Assembly: GCA_021399435.1 (NCBI GenBank)
Contig: JAJTUP010000041.1
Location: 248,001 to 312,000, forward strand
Origin: Diaporthe sp. PMI_573
Lineage: Eukaryota > Ascomycota > Sordariomycetes > Diaporthales > Diaporthaceae
Length of the DNA stretch: 64,000 nt
Direction of reading: 5' to 3'
Shown: one piece after another, positions 35,571 through 47,127 of the stretch
Layout of the letters: every line of letters begins with the position of its first letter
How positions within the stretch are numbered: position 1 is the first letter of the stretch
The notes under the pieces: generated by a model
The model's input: only the letters and a program-made list of their open reading frames with translations
Database searches by the model: none
Told to the model about the DNA's origin: nothing
Position numbers and translations under genes: made by a program

Positions 35571-36087
35571 TATGGAAGGCGTACAATTATGTAGCATTAG
35601 GAGCTTATCACTTTGGAGGTTTGAATGTACAGACACTTGGAACGACGAATGAATCCACGAGGGAGGCTTGCTCCATTGTGAAGCATAAACCAAATATGGA
35701 GACTTGCGGTTGCTGGGGGGCTCAACTTTGTATACCACCTACAGGAGGAGGCAAGCGAAGAAGCCATCTGCCGATACTACCTGGGCGTGGAACTTGCATG
35801 CGATCCGTGATGTAACAGCACTTACCGAGTAAGCAGAGGTCGGCTCTGGGTCAATGGCTATTTAGCCGATGAAATGACGTCTTGAACCAAAGGCTGCACA
35901 TTGTTCATTCACACCGCATTCTTTAGACCTCAACCGATCACATGTTGTGCGATCCTATAAGTGGCTGCATCCAGCCCAATGTGAATGATCCCCTCCTCAG
36001 GGACAAGTTGTTTTAATTGTGCCGGCGTTAGCGAGCTTGGTACAGAAGCTGAAGAAACGGAAGTCCAGCTACCTCAACTTTCCACCC
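35571..36087. other. Intergenic upstream of the secreted FAD oxidase
   Basis: A 517-bp spacer expected to hold the promoter of the FAD oxidase (minus strand) and the terminator of the Nudix gene. No coding motif was seen. Confidence 0.4.
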
Positions 36088-37172
36088 TCACAGACTCGGT
36101 GAGGTCCGGAATGGTAATCTCCGGTGTAATCTGCTGACAATTGCGTCGTAGTCTTTCTCATTTTCCGCGGTGATCAGGCCGTGCCGGATGAAAAAGTCCA
36201 GCATGACCATGGCACAGCTCGGCTTGAAGTCGCCCCGGCGCAGAGAGTGCTTCACGTCGTCAACCCCCATCAACGAGAAGCTTTCGATGTCGCCCTCCAC
36301 CGGCTCAAACACGACGTCTTCTCCAACCTGCAAGTCATACACATAGAGAATACCCGGGTTCATCAGCCCGGGCTCACCACCAGCCCTCTCGTCCGAGACG
36401 TTGAACCACGTCACAGTCCCTGCAGCCTCCGCATTCTCCCTGACCATCTCCGCAGAGAGTGCCGCCTCCTCGCCTGCCTCGCGGACGATACATTCCAGCG
36501 GTGATTCGCCTCGCGCAACGCCTCCCGCAACGGCTTGGTCCAGCATGCCAGGGTAGGTGGACTTGGTGGCAGCCCGCCTTGGGATCCAGAACTTGAGACC
36601 CTGTTCCGCGCGGACGTACACGGTCATGTGGGCGCCTCGGCCGATGATTCCAAACAAGCTGAATGCTGACCGCTCGATGCCGATGTCGAACCTCGCACCG
36701 ACTATGGGGAACTGCTCGTCTGTCTTTTTTCCCAGCCGGGGAAATACTTTTCGCTCGCGGGCCAGGTCGACCAGTCTTTGGATCGCGTCGTTGCAGGCCT
36801 CTTGCCAGTTCTCTGTGTGCTCACGCTTGAGCAAGTGGACTTCCTTGCGCGGGCTGGTGCTGACGCTGAAGTCGGATGTCCACGGCATTCGCTCCACCAC
36901 CGAGCCGATCAGACAGCCGTGAGGGTGCGGGTCGTCTGGCAAGTAGAACAGCCACAGGGACTCGACCATTCGATCGTAAGCTTCGGATCTGAGAAATTCA
37001 TTTTGTGGGAAGCTGAACAAGGGTGTTAGCTTGATTCTGGCGCGTAGCGCATTGTCCACAATGTGAGGTGTGGATATATCATCGTGACTAGACCTTTGGT
37101 GCTCAAGTTGAGCCGGCGTTACTAGTGGACTTACTTGTCACACAGCTCTATTATGTCCAAAAGCCCAGGCAT
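36088..37172 (-). CDS. Nudix hydrolase with thiamine-pyrophosphokinase-related N-terminal domain (DUF4743 type)
   Basis: Predicted 320 aa in two exons (37172-37135 and 37012-36088). The first tiny exon encodes MPGLLDIIELCD and splices in phase to FPQNEFLRSE, rebuilding the LCDNFP motif typical of the N-terminal DUF4743 domain; this decides the start. The N-terminal domain includes ESLWLFYLPDD and GSVVERMPWT. The Nudix box is GGVARGES-PLECIVREAGEEAAL (about 185-210), with the REAGEE metal-binding core intact. Yeast Ysa-type and plant Nudix20/24 relatives with this N-terminal domain hydrolyse damaged thiamine diphosphates (oxo- and oxythiamine forms), so a housekeeping damage-control role is likely. 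Intron 37013-37134 is 122 nt. No link to secondary metabolism is suggested. Confidence 0.88.
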
Positions 37173-37617
37173 ATCGACTTGCCTATTACAGAGTGATTGA
37201 CGTGTTTTGGTGACTCTCTAGTGACGGCGCCGGTGTCCTTGAGAAGATGGGTTGTCACCGGTGGGAGCTGACAATCGAGGCAAACACTTCTGGTCACGAT
37301 CAACATTTGATTTTGCCGGAACCTAATGAGCAAGCTCGACCCTAACCCGTGTCTTGAGGAGCTCTGCGTTCAACCCCACAGCACTTGGCATCATATTGTA
37401 TCTGGCACTGGGGGGCTATCCATTGACCAGTAGAAGTTTACGGTAATTATACTTGTCACCAGTAGAGTTGAAAGAATAGATAGACCACATACTCTGTATT
37501 GAATAGTCCACTACAGACTATGCACGTAAATTAGCTAGGGAAAACTCCAATGCTCCCCGCAAGCCTTTGCGAACCAAGTCTTCCTTGCAACTATATTAGC
37601 ATCACGTCTTTGTCTGG
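37173..37617. other. Intergenic, nothing recognised
   Basis: A 445-bp spacer between the start of the Nudix gene and the end of the CorA-like gene, both on the minus strand. It presumably holds the Nudix promoter. Confidence 0.4.
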
Positions 37618-39788
37618 TCATGCTTGCATGCCACCTGGTTGCTTATCGGCATGTCTCCAAGCTTTGACACGCTTTACACAGCGGCTGAAGAGATCCATGA
37701 TGGCAGTTGTGCTCTTCTTCCAACTCTCCTTCCAAGAATACACGATGGAGAATGCTATGGCGAGTGCCACGACAATCACTACCATGGAAATCGGAGCTAT
37801 CGTGATTCGATTGTAAGCTCCAAGCCAATTTATCTGGCAGGCAGGTGTCTTGAAGGGAAACTGATTAACTGACCTCCTACTTTCCAGACCTCGCTGGCCT
37901 TAGGGTTCTGATCGTCACCAGTAAACTCCACAACATTTTGACCAAAGTAAGAAGTGAAGAAGGATAGGGGGAGCTGTGAGGATTAGTTGGGTATCCGAAA
38001 AGCTTGATGGGATCTGACAGACGAATATAATGGTAATAATAGTGAACAACATCACGGCTTGCCCTTGCTTGGTCGCTACACGGGCCTCTCCGAGGCTGGC
38101 TGCTTTTTGCTCGAGGTCCAACAGCTCCAGCAGCTGTAGGGAGTGTCGTAAGTTACTATCTCTGAGCCTTACAGATTTTGATCTTGGGTGACTTACCAGC
38201 TTGTGAGTCTGTGTCACCTCCCCATGAAGTCGCTCCGTGTTCGTTTTCTCAAATTGGAGCAGTTGTTCGGCTTCTTTCACTAGGTCTTCGAGATGTTCAA
38301 AAGGATATCTAGGCTCGAAACGTCCTAGGTACAGTTTGATGTCAGCCACGACACTGACTTGCTTTTCGAACAGGAGTATTAGTATGTTCAGCTCGTCGAG
38401 TATATCGACAACCTCGAGTATCAAGGTGAATTCTTCGGCTCCCTCGGTGGATACGTCTTCTGTGTCGCTGCCCGATTGTCTACTGGAAAATGCTTGTAGT
38501 AGCTCCGTGTGACGCGCGGCCTGCAAAGTTAGCTAGGTGTTGACCAAGGGACTCTCGTAAAAGAGGCTTGCGAACATATCGGGTACATGGCATACCTTAT
38601 TCGCTGCAGCCCATCGGTAAATGGAGAGCATATCAACATATGCACCACTGGATTCTTCAAAGAATCGGGTAATTGAGCTACTAGCTAGCAGTGCAAACAA
38701 GTTGATCACATCAATACAACGGGTCAAGTCCGCCTTGCCCACTGCGGAGGCCATTATGTCCAATTCGTCATGCTTTGAAGAGTCATCTTTTGATATGGGC
38801 TCTTTGTTCGGGAAACAAGACACGACTGTGCCTGATATTGTGTCAGTAGAAGAATTCTGATGTTGGGAGGGCCTTCAACGGTCACTGAAATTAGAAATGT
38901 CGGGAGAAGGTCGCGCTCACATTCATCCACGGCCCAGATCCAGAGCTGGTCGACCATCACGACATGACTATCTTTGACGGCTTCATGGCGTCCATGGTCC
39001 GGCATTTCTTCGCTTCGGCCTGTCCATTTTGATACGGTTTGCCCAGCATTCCGTGGCGTGGTGTTTTGAAGACCAGAGTGGTAGAACTCGTCTAGAGTTC
39101 TGCGTTGGTGCCTCTTTGCTGTTGGGTGCTCGCGAGACAGATCGCAAGTTTGGCCTTTGATTTTCCAAGATCCATCGCAAGACTGGCCTCCAAGGTTTCC
39201 GAAGCACTCCCAGTTAAGATAGGGAAGCTATGACGAGAGCATCAGCAAGTGATAGAGCTCACAAGTACGAACACTTACAAAAAGCCGTCATCCCTGCAAC
39301 ATCATATATTGGCAGTAGTGGATCGTCGACCTGTGTGGCCTCCCTGCGCACAGAAAATTCCCGGGGTTCCTGGACCGACGGTTCCATAGACCATGCGTGA
39401 GCTGGAACCCTTACCGAGCCGGATATAGCTGGGCGAAGCTTCTGTTGACATGTCCCACGAAGGTGCTGTGACGCATTTTCGCCAATTAGTGTGTTGACTA
39501 TCGCCTGAGGTAAAATCAGTACACAATTAGGAATTATAAATCTAATCATTTGTTGGATAATACTTCTGCAATGCCTGCATGATTCACAGGAATGTGTATC
39601 CACCGGAAGTATACTCTGCAAGGTTCAAGTGACAGTACTGGAGCTGCGCTATTGTCCAGGTTCACAACATGAGTGGTCTTGGTCCAAGATACATTGACCT
39701 CTTCCCTTTGCCCAATCTGTCTTTTTGGACGGGTACACCTTTCAAAATCGATGACCTGGACGAAGCTGCGAAACAAAAGTGGTTCCAT
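37618..39788 (-). CDS. CorA-like (Mg2+ transporter-fold) membrane protein of the fungal ankyrin/CorA family
   Basis: Multi-exon gene. Exons 4-8 are well supported (38831-38596, 38520-38197, 38133-38023, 37973-37881, 37833-37618), as are exon 1 (39788-39564) and exon 3 (about 39227-38921). Motifs run in the order expected for the fungal family: RWIHIPVN near the N terminus, LPYLNWE, RRTLDEFYHSGLQNT, VDQLWIWAVDE and CTVVSCFP. A long helix follows, then KQGQAVMLFTIITIIF joined to LPLSFFTSYFGQNV (first membrane helix and loop) and ISMVVIVVALAIAF (second helix). The usual CorA GMN motif is replaced by a G-Q-N-like loop, as is frequent in fungi. The exon 2 donor is uncertain: the strongest GT (39278) breaks phase with exon 3, whereas weaker GTs near 39330 or 39295 keep it. 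A cation channel or membrane-anchored signalling role is possible. Confidence 0.8.
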
Positions 39789-40978
39789 CAGCTCGGTTGA
39801 GATACAAAAGAGGCATGGAGCACTAGAGCACCCACTTTTGTTGTTTCCCCTCCCTTCCTAACACCTTACGGTTATGTTCTTCCCCACGACCTGTCTGTAG
39901 CTGAGGAGGGACATCGATTTCCGACATCTCTATCGCCGCACGTAGAGCTTATATGGGGAAGAGTAGGTTTAGGGCTGCAGAGCGAAATTATAGCGAAGCA
40001 CCGGGGCATCCCCAAAGAGACGTGGGACAGATGAGGTTTTATTCAAGCGAGAAATGTTCTGAGATCCATTCCTGGAGTCGTAGCGGATCAGGCCCTTCAT
40101 TTGTATCCGACTCACAGCGTAACCCGCCCAGCTTAAGCGATTGGCAAGCGTTGCTGGGGATTCCGTCTGCGCTGAGACTTGCAGGTAGGTCCGTGCAGGG
40201 TGATTGAAATGCATTTGTCTGCAGGCGAGGATGTTATTGAGCCACATTGGGAATCGTGAGGCGAAGTGCAGGTTCGTACGAGCCTTTGGACCAGTCATAG
40301 CTGGCCACGTGACGCCCCCCGAGGCGCCAAATGCGCAAAGACTGGACCGGTGAGAGGGAATTCAAGGAAACATTGAGACGGGCGGTAAAGAAATTTGTAC
40401 TCAGGTCTGTCTTTGCGTACGATGGACTTTTCGCGCGCTATCATCATTCTTATCAAGCATTTCACGAAATTAGTTCCTAGTTACATCGTAACGTAGTCAA
40501 GCCTAAGCTACCTAGTATTGGTTCCAACAACCACCGTGCCAGTCGGACCTAGTAGGAAGGAAAGCAGCACATGGTATAGCGCCTGCCTCAGCTGAGCCTA
40601 ATCTTATCATTGTAGCGCCCGATGCCTCTATGAAGCAGGTAGTGACGCTCGCCCCTGGCGTTGAGTGAAGTGACCCAATACTTTTAATACTTTTTTCCTC
40701 CCCATTTTTGAGCTCTTTGAAGCCATCATCTTTTAGCAGCCAAAACTTGACTCTGTTTTTGCGGGTACTGCAAATAGGTGAACACTGCCTGCTACACTGC
40801 AAGAAGCAAATCCTGGCTGGGCTTTGTTTGCCCTTCGCCACGAAGCGCAACGGTGTCAGGCTGAACCCCACTACCCCACGTCACGATCCAGAACACACCT
40901 CCTACGACTGCGCCTCTTGCGCACTCAATACAACTCTCGCTGTATTACCGTAGCAATACAGTTTTACCTCTCATCATA
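39789..40978. promoter_or_regulatory. Divergent intergenic region between CorA-like and Gfd2-like genes
   Basis: A 1.2-kb segment between divergent genes, so both promoters should lie here. No coding motif was recognised on either strand. Confidence 0.4.
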
Positions 40979-41827
40979 ATGTTGCCATACATGGACCAAG
41001 AGGGATTCCCTGCTACTCCTCCTGATGGGGGACTGGAAGCCTTTAAGCAACTCCTCCGACTTTCCGACTCGCCTTCAACATTCCCACGGGACGCGATCAT
41101 CGTATCCATTGACCTAGAAGCCTCCGGTGGCCAAAGGAACACTCTTCGAGTGAATAGAAAACAGGTTAAAGGCGTGAGAGAGGTTGGATTTGCCGTGCTC
41201 GACACTCAGTCTATTTTTCCCTCGTCCCCCGACTCCCAGCCGACGTTGCCTCCGATCGAGATCACAAACGAGAAAAGCACCAAGTCTTTGTCTGCGTCTC
41301 AGCAGCATCCCTTGATATCAACACAGCAGTTCTCCACGTCTCACGCCTCTGAGGACTTCGAAGACTGTGATATCACCGACTTTCGGGAGTGTTTCTTTGC
41401 TAAAACCCGCCACGTTGCAAGAGAGGACTTGGTGGATACTATTACCCGCTGCCTCCAATTTCAACAAGATATACCAGCGTTTGGTCTACGCACTGTCGTG
41501 ATCGTGGGACATTCCCCGCAACATGACCTTGAAATCATTCGGCGGCTAGGCGTTGAGATGAGTTCGCCTGTGGCCGCTGTTCTTGACACACACCGACTAA
41601 GCAAATCTATCCTCGGCGCAGGCTCGCCGGCAACAAAGCACCATTCGCCTATACAAAAGTATGCCCTCACAGACATTCTGACTGAGCTCGGCGTAGCTCA
41701 TAGCTGGCACCATCTTCATAATGCAGGGAATGACGCTACATATACACTCTACGCTTTACTTAGGTTAGGTATACGATGGGCCGAGTCTACTGATAATGTA
41801 AGGGAGGGTTACCTATTGGTATCATAA
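40979..41827 (+). CDS. Gfd2/YDR514C-like 3'-5' exonuclease-fold protein (RNase H-like, DEDDh motifs)
   Basis: A 282-aa reading with an RNase H-like exonuclease domain. IVSIDLEASG supplies the Asp and Glu of motif I, VIVGHSPQHDLEI the Asp of motif II, and LHNAGNDATYT the His and Asp of motif III, so the DEDDh catalytic set looks complete. A disordered Ser/Gln-rich insert (about 85-125) separates motif I from the rest. This family includes yeast Gfd2 and YDR514C; its biochemistry is poorly defined. The 3' end is uncertain. A good donor at 41798 and an acceptor at 41848 would remove a 51-nt intron in phase 0 and extend the protein to a stop at 41959 (about 309 aa). The added tail contains APIWKPVRRALGAH, which looks more protein-like than the read-through end. 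Confidence 0.75.
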   Translation: MLPYMDQEGFPATPPDGGLEAFKQLLRLSDSPSTFPRDAIIVSIDLEASGGQRNTLRVNRKQVKGVREVGFAVLDTQSIFPSSPDSQPTLPPIEITNEKSTKSLSASQQHPLISTQQFSTSHASEDFEDCDITDFRECFFAKTRHVAREDLVDTITRCLQFQQDIPAFGLRTVVIVGHSPQHDLEIIRRLGVEMSSPVAAVLDTHRLSKSILGAGSPATKHHSPIQKYALTDILTELGVAHSWHHLHNAGNDATYTLYALLRLGIRWAESTDNVREGYLLVS

Positions 41828-42353
41828 AGTCTCGAGCAGCTGTGTGAGTTTACAGAAGCCGAGTTGAAGGCGCCGATATGGAAGCCGGTTAGGAGGGCCT
41901 TGGGTGCGCATCAAATCGAAAGCATCTCAGGTGGCGGAGCACAAGCTGAAGGGGAATAGTTAATCTTGAAAGATGGGGGATTCGGCAAAACCTCGGAAAT
42001 TGTAAAGTATTTAAAGGCAGCCTGATGTATAAGAAGCAGTGCAACAGTACTTCCCTGTTCCCGGGTGCCTTTCTCTTCAGTGGCCTAGCTATCGGACAAT
42101 ACACCTAAAACTCCCTTACGACTCTTAATATTGTTAAGACAATGATATCTCCCATATCATCTCTCTCTGTAGTTATATGCCCACAGGCATTGCGACTCGA
42201 TAAGGTCGATGAACCCTGCCAAGACCTGAACCTCGGGCGGCATGTTGCAATTGGCAGGTCAAAATCCATTTTGGGAATCACCTTCTGCTCTGGGAACATG
42301 CGCCCCGCCTGCCCGCCGGGAAGAGACAGCAATGCAACGTAGCGGAAGAGCCG

Positions 42354-42919
42354 GTGCTGTCGCAATATGGCGGCCTGTCGGAATGTGTTGGCTGGAATGC
42401 TACGATAATTGCTTATATCAGTAGCCAAGACCTCAGCCCGTCCGGCTGTCTTTCTGCCACTGGTGGCCGTTGTGACAATTCTACAGCATCAATCATCATG
42501 GTCCAAATCAACGCCAACGTGGTGGCTGCTACTGCCGCCGCCCTCAACTTCACAAAGGTGGCGCTAACGCCTCCTCTGAACTGGATTGCTGGAAACTCTT
42601 TGTTCCCATCGCAGATCATCGCGGGCTACAACGCTGACCTGGCCGAGTACACTGCCGAAGAGTGGACTGCCCACATGTTAGACGCCTGCGAGAGCTTCGA
42701 AGCTTGTACATCGGTTGATGGTTTCCAAGGTATACTCAATGTGAATTAATCCAGACCACCATCCGCCCAGGCTGACAGTCAAAATTAGCAACCAACAGCG
42801 GCAGCACGGGTGGACGGTATTGGTTCGGATACGTTTATCGAGGTGGCGCCACGGATGAGTCCTTCTACGTTCGTTCTGAGGGGGTGACAGATGCCTTCGC
42901 ATGGACTATCGCGTCATAG
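42354..42919 (+). CDS. Small, probably secreted protein of unknown function (5' end unresolved)
   Basis: Two exons are supported (about 42354-42729 and 42789-42919, intron 59 nt, donor GTATAC, acceptor TAG). The joined frame contains several N-glycosylation sequons (GWNATI, DNSTA, LNFTKV), six Cys residues and ends GGRYWFGYVYRGG ... FYVRSEGVTDAFAWTIAS. That C-terminal pattern resembles fungal secreted hypothetical proteins. No ATG or signal peptide lies in frame at the left border, so one or more 5' exons are missing from my model. A frame from ATG 42142 runs up to 42342 but is out of phase with it and ends at a TAG, so either a further intron or a frameshift is present. I cannot assign a function. 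Confidence 0.5.
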
Positions 42920-43527
42920 AATGCGGTTACCAGTGAATAAGTAGCAGGGTCCATGCGTCCATGGAAATGGTGCCCTCGGAGCCGTTCTGCAGGCGATATT
43001 TTCACTAGTACGCCAAATACAAATTCCAATATCGGGTGTCTCCCAGCCCAGATGTCGTCCTTCTAACAACCATTGTTGGATGATAACCTATCAACCTTGT
43101 CTTGATACTCAGCTGCCAAGGGGCGTGATATCCTATTGGGACACTGGCTTCGACATTGATGGATTCGTTTGCATAGTTCGCTCCTATCTCCTACCCAGTC
43201 CATCTACTCTGGCCGAATGTATCCAAAGTGAGCCGGTCGGCCTCGTGTTATATAATTATGATGTGGGATACTTTGATACATTGCAACAACGAATACGTCC
43301 TCTGGCGACTTTGAGCTAACATGACTGTTGGAAAGGTCCATGGGATGTGTCAACGAGTGGCTGAGTTCTATACACATCAACCTCAACCCGGCTACTGGGG
43401 AGTAATCATGAAGACCATAGATCGACTTGCATCATTATGTACCGTATGCCTAATTACCATGCAGTCACTACCAAAGCTCTATCAACAATATTCAACGGTC
43501 ATAAATACAATCAAAATCCGAGGGGAT
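42920..43527. other. Convergent intergenic spacer
   Basis: A 608-bp spacer between the 3' ends of the small secreted gene and the Pro/Thr-rich protein gene. No features were recognised. Confidence 0.4.
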
Positions 43528-44291
43528 CTAGATGTTCATTATAGCAGCAGCACCGCCCAGCAGCGCCCCAATCATCACAGCCACAGTCGGCCGTGCGGCC
43601 TCGCCCACCGTGACAACCGGCCTCGTCGTTGTCGGACGCCCGCTGGGACCGGGCCCAGTCTGGCTCGCCCGGCTTGTCCGCTGGGACTCTGAAGGCCTGC
43701 TGGTCTGGATAGGCGGAGGCTGGGTCTGACTGGGCTGCTTGGGTGGCTCTGTCGGTCCCGGTTTGGATTCTGTGATAGTCTTCGTTGTCTCCTGCCCAGG
43801 CTGCGTGACTGTTGACGGCTGCGGATGCTCCGTCACCGTGGAAGTCTTCGGAGGCTCAGGCTGCGGCGGCGGTGGTTGTGGTGGTGGCTGCGTCGGCTTT
43901 GGGGGCTCCTTGTCGGTGTAGCTGACTGTGACGGTCTGACCTACGGTCACGGTCCGAGTCTGGCCTTCACTCGTCTCGACGGAGATGATCGTCTCTGTTG
44001 TTACGGACGTCTTCTCATTTGGAGGCTTGGGCTGCTTAGGAGTTTCCTTGTCCGGTGGCTTCAGGCAAAGTTCTTTGTGCAAGAGGCAGAGAGTGTCGGA
44101 CGGGGCCAAAGCACTGCCATCGGGCCCAACTGGGGGAGGAGCTGGGGTAGGAGCCGGTGCCGCTGGATCTTGAGCCTGGGCCTATTTTCTTTAGCTTTGT
44201 ATCCTCTTACTGGATTTATCAAGTAACATTTGGGACTTACGGTGGCCAGACCGCTGAGGAGCAGGATGACTCGAAATGCGTTGGTACGCAT
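43528..44291 (-). CDS. Pro/Thr/Ser-rich secreted or GPI-anchored surface protein
   Basis: A 234-aa protein in two exons (44291-44241 and 44181-43528, phase 0). The first exon encodes only the signal-peptide core (FRVILLLSGLAT) and the second begins AQAQDPAAPAPTPAPPP. After one short Cys-bearing stretch (CLLHKELCLKPP) the chain is almost entirely Pro, Thr, Ser, Glu and Gln, with PPPQPPPPQPEPP and repeated TVTV/TVTQ valine-threonine motifs. The C terminus (AVMIGALLGGAAAIMNI) is a short hydrophobic tail preceded by small residues, the layout of a GPI-attachment signal. It is probably a heavily O-glycosylated cell-wall protein. Strong base-composition bias explains the long open frames on the opposite strand. 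No relation to the PKS genes is evident. Confidence 0.72.
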
Positions 44292-45054
44292 CCTGGAAGC
44301 TCAAAACGAGTGTAAAGGAACTATTACTGCCTGATCATCGTTCAAGAAATTCGGGGCCAAGCCGATTCTCCATGTGCAGCTAAGTGTCCTCATACACACC
44401 AGGCGAAAGATCAAGTGCATTCATCTGGACACATATCAAGCATCTCGGTGCCCTATAGCAAGTGCTTGTGACAGCAGGCCGAGGCAGCCGACTCGCATCT
44501 TGGCAACCCGCGACCGTGTTGCATCTCGACGGGATGAATCCGAAGTTAGAATGATCTTGAGAGCATCTGAAGCAGAGCCGTAGTCGATCCTGCGGCCCCG
44601 GAGACATGTGGCGCGGCGCAGTCATGCAATTCAACCTCGTCGCAAAAGGCTAATCTCTGAGATAGTGCGAGGTTGCTCTCATGGAAGCCACATTTGGGCA
44701 ATTGAGCTGGGATGTCAAACCAGCCTAGACCGCAGATGTTCGTCTGATGTGGCCAAGAGATCGTATTCGCGGGAAGCGCCAAGATGGGAATCGCCGGCAA
44801 GTCTCCGTGTTTCGCGACGGCCGCATATGTTGGGCTGTCGGCGCTAGCGTCCTCTTCTCCGCTCCGAACGCAGAATAGTTCAGCGCTCTCCGTGGTATTG
44901 CGATGTCCTGGGTGGTATTTTCTTTGGAGGGCTGTGATGGACTTCAGCTTTACGGGATCAGGTGTAGCTGATAACGTTTTGCTGAACCATTTGGCTCGGT
45001 TTCACTGTCCATTCTGATTGAGTCGATGGCGGCGCGTCTTGGCATCTGGCGGTC
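44292..45054. other. Intergenic, nothing recognised
   Basis: A 763-bp spacer between two minus-strand genes. It should hold the promoter of the surface protein gene and the 3' end of the hydrolase gene. Confidence 0.4.
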
Positions 45055-45888
45055 TCAAGTCTTCTCAGCGACCTCGCCAATGATCTCGACCATTCTCTCT
45101 GGTATTGTCAAAAAAGGGGAATGGCCTGACTGGACTCTTATGACGTCTTCGTACCCGCCCGCTCCTATGAAGTAAGCCTGATACTCGGTAGGAAGGGCGA
45201 CATCATTTTCGCAAAAGACATAGGTCTTCGGGACTGTAATCTCCTCATCAATGAACTTCGGACGACTGTTCCAGTTCATCAGGCTGTGCGTCTTGATCAT
45301 CGTGGGCCATGCTTCCTCAGCTTTCTCTTTTGGGAGGTCATTGTAAAAGGTTGGCTTGGCGCTATCGAGCAGGTGTATTATTCCATCCTGTGGCTATTAT
45401 CAGCTACTGAATCTCCATATATCTGCTCTGCAAGGCCTCACCTCGACATAATGGAACTCCTGCAATGGAGTTTCGCACTCCCTTCCAAGGAAGTTCTTTC
45501 CTCGTCTCGGATACGCCAAACCGCAGACGTTGATATAATGTTGGATCCCGCCTTTCAGGCCACACTCTGCTCTCTCAGCCACCGATTCGCCCTCTATACA
45601 GTGGCTCGCAGGAAGAGTTCCGGAGCTGTGAGCCACCATGATGACTTCTCTGCCGTCGTCAAGAAACGGCTGCAGTGTCTCATTGATGACGTCGACGTCA
45701 TCCGCGTACGTGAGATCGGGATTCGTCCCAGTTGTCGGTAGTACTGGGACCTCGACTGTCAAGCCTCTCTCTCTTAGCTTGTCTACCACGTCCCGATAAT
45801 GGACCGGCTGGTAAAATGCTCCATGGATGAGTAGGATGACAGGCTTATCAGCAGCCATATCTACACTCGTGTCCCTCGAGTAGCTCAC
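45055..45888 (-). CDS. Alpha/beta-hydrolase (esterase-like, AB hydrolase family)
   Basis: A 259-aa protein in two exons (45888-45442 and 45387-45055, phase 0, intron 55 nt). The start could also be Met11 (MAADKP). Features are VILLIHGAFYQP (strand beta3 and oxyanion-hole HG), the nucleophile elbow VAHSSGT with the catalytic Ser, VFCENDVALP carrying the likely catalytic Asp, and SGHSPFL with the catalytic His near the C terminus. The layout is that of the small plant-MES-like and fungal salicylate-esterase-like hydrolases. The substrate is unknown. It is the closest stand-alone hydrolase to the NR-PKS side of the window and could in principle release or edit a polyketide, but it lies about 1.2 kb left of the regulator with no direct evidence of such a role. 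Confidence 0.85.
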
Positions 45889-47127
45889 GGCTCATTGAAA
45901 GTGAGTGAGAATGAGTCTAGCGGTCTCGGAGGATGAGATTGATGGTGCCTTATCAAGCGACCGAAAGATGAAACTCCGGGCACCTAGAAGTGGGCGTGTT
46001 GTCGCCTGTTCTTGCGTTACATAAACCTGACACACGGATAAGGCGGCACGAGCCGGGGCCGCGGTGGGTTGGAAGCTCAGCTGCGGCGGTGACGCGGTCC
46101 ACGCTGACAGGTGCCACCTGGCACGATACGGTCTTCACTTGCGCACATTAAGTTCAGATATAAACCGCTAAATCTGTGGTTGACAGGCTAATTGACGTGA
46201 CTTCCTGGTATCGTTGCAACAATTTCACCTGGGTAGTTACATATGTATGGTACGTATGAGCTCACCGCTGAGGTGTCCCGGAAGAGGGCACCTAGGTAGT
46301 AAGCTGCCTCCCTCTGTGTATGTATCATACCTACACCCATCAGCATGATCTTTGGCCCCACCGCCTCTATCGTGTCTCGCACTGAGGCCAACGTGCTCAC
46401 CTGTGTGGCCGACAGGTACAGCCTTCCGGGTCCAATGGGAGACGAAATATTACGAGGCTCGCTGCGATGCATTGCAGAGCCGAGGGTGCGCTGGAGCGGT
46501 GAATGACCAGGTCTAGCTCGTGTTCGGGCACCATCATTCACCAAGAGAAGCAGACAAAAGCTTAATACTGAGTACATCTCAGCTGGCATCAGTGGGGACG
46601 CGCAGCCTAATTGCGACCCGATAACGCCGCTCGGCTTTAGCGACTTGACGTGGCCTCCACAGCTCTTTGTTGTCTCGGGGACTCGTTCTATGGTTCGCGT
46701 ACGTGTTCAGATTAGTCTATGTTGCACATACGGGCTTGGTGCATCCACCACGTCCCTACCCTGCGCCTAATATGTGAGGTGAGCATGGGTAGTACATGTG
46801 CCTAAGCACTTGGCGTCGTCTACCGATGCACGGTAAGCCCTTCCGATTCCCTCGTGCTTACACTGCGGGTAGACTACCGAGACGAGAGTTGCTTGTTTAC
46901 ACTTCACATCTGCTGAGTAGATGCGAAGAGATCTTGGTATTGCTACTGCCTGGTCTAATTCTTTTTGATCTTGTATCGACTCTTAACTGCTGTTCAGGCC
47001 ATCATCGAATTGAGATGGACGACGCCAATTCCATTGATTTTTCAAGGCCAGTGAAAGGGCTCGCATCTCTGATCCCTTCGACATTGAGATTATTCGCCCG
47101 TATTACCCAGATCTCGACGCACACAAT
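45889..47127. promoter_or_regulatory. Divergent intergenic region between hydrolase and Zn2Cys6 regulator
   Basis: A 1.24-kb segment between divergent genes, expected to hold both promoters. A minus-strand frame at 46188-46589 is open for 133 codons but shows no family motif, so it is not called. Confidence 0.4.

Noticed and set aside
46188..46589. 133-codon minus-strand frame in the regulator upstream region
   Set aside because: Begins with a hydrophobic stretch but shows no conserved motif and lies in a probable promoter; a real gene cannot be excluded without transcript data.
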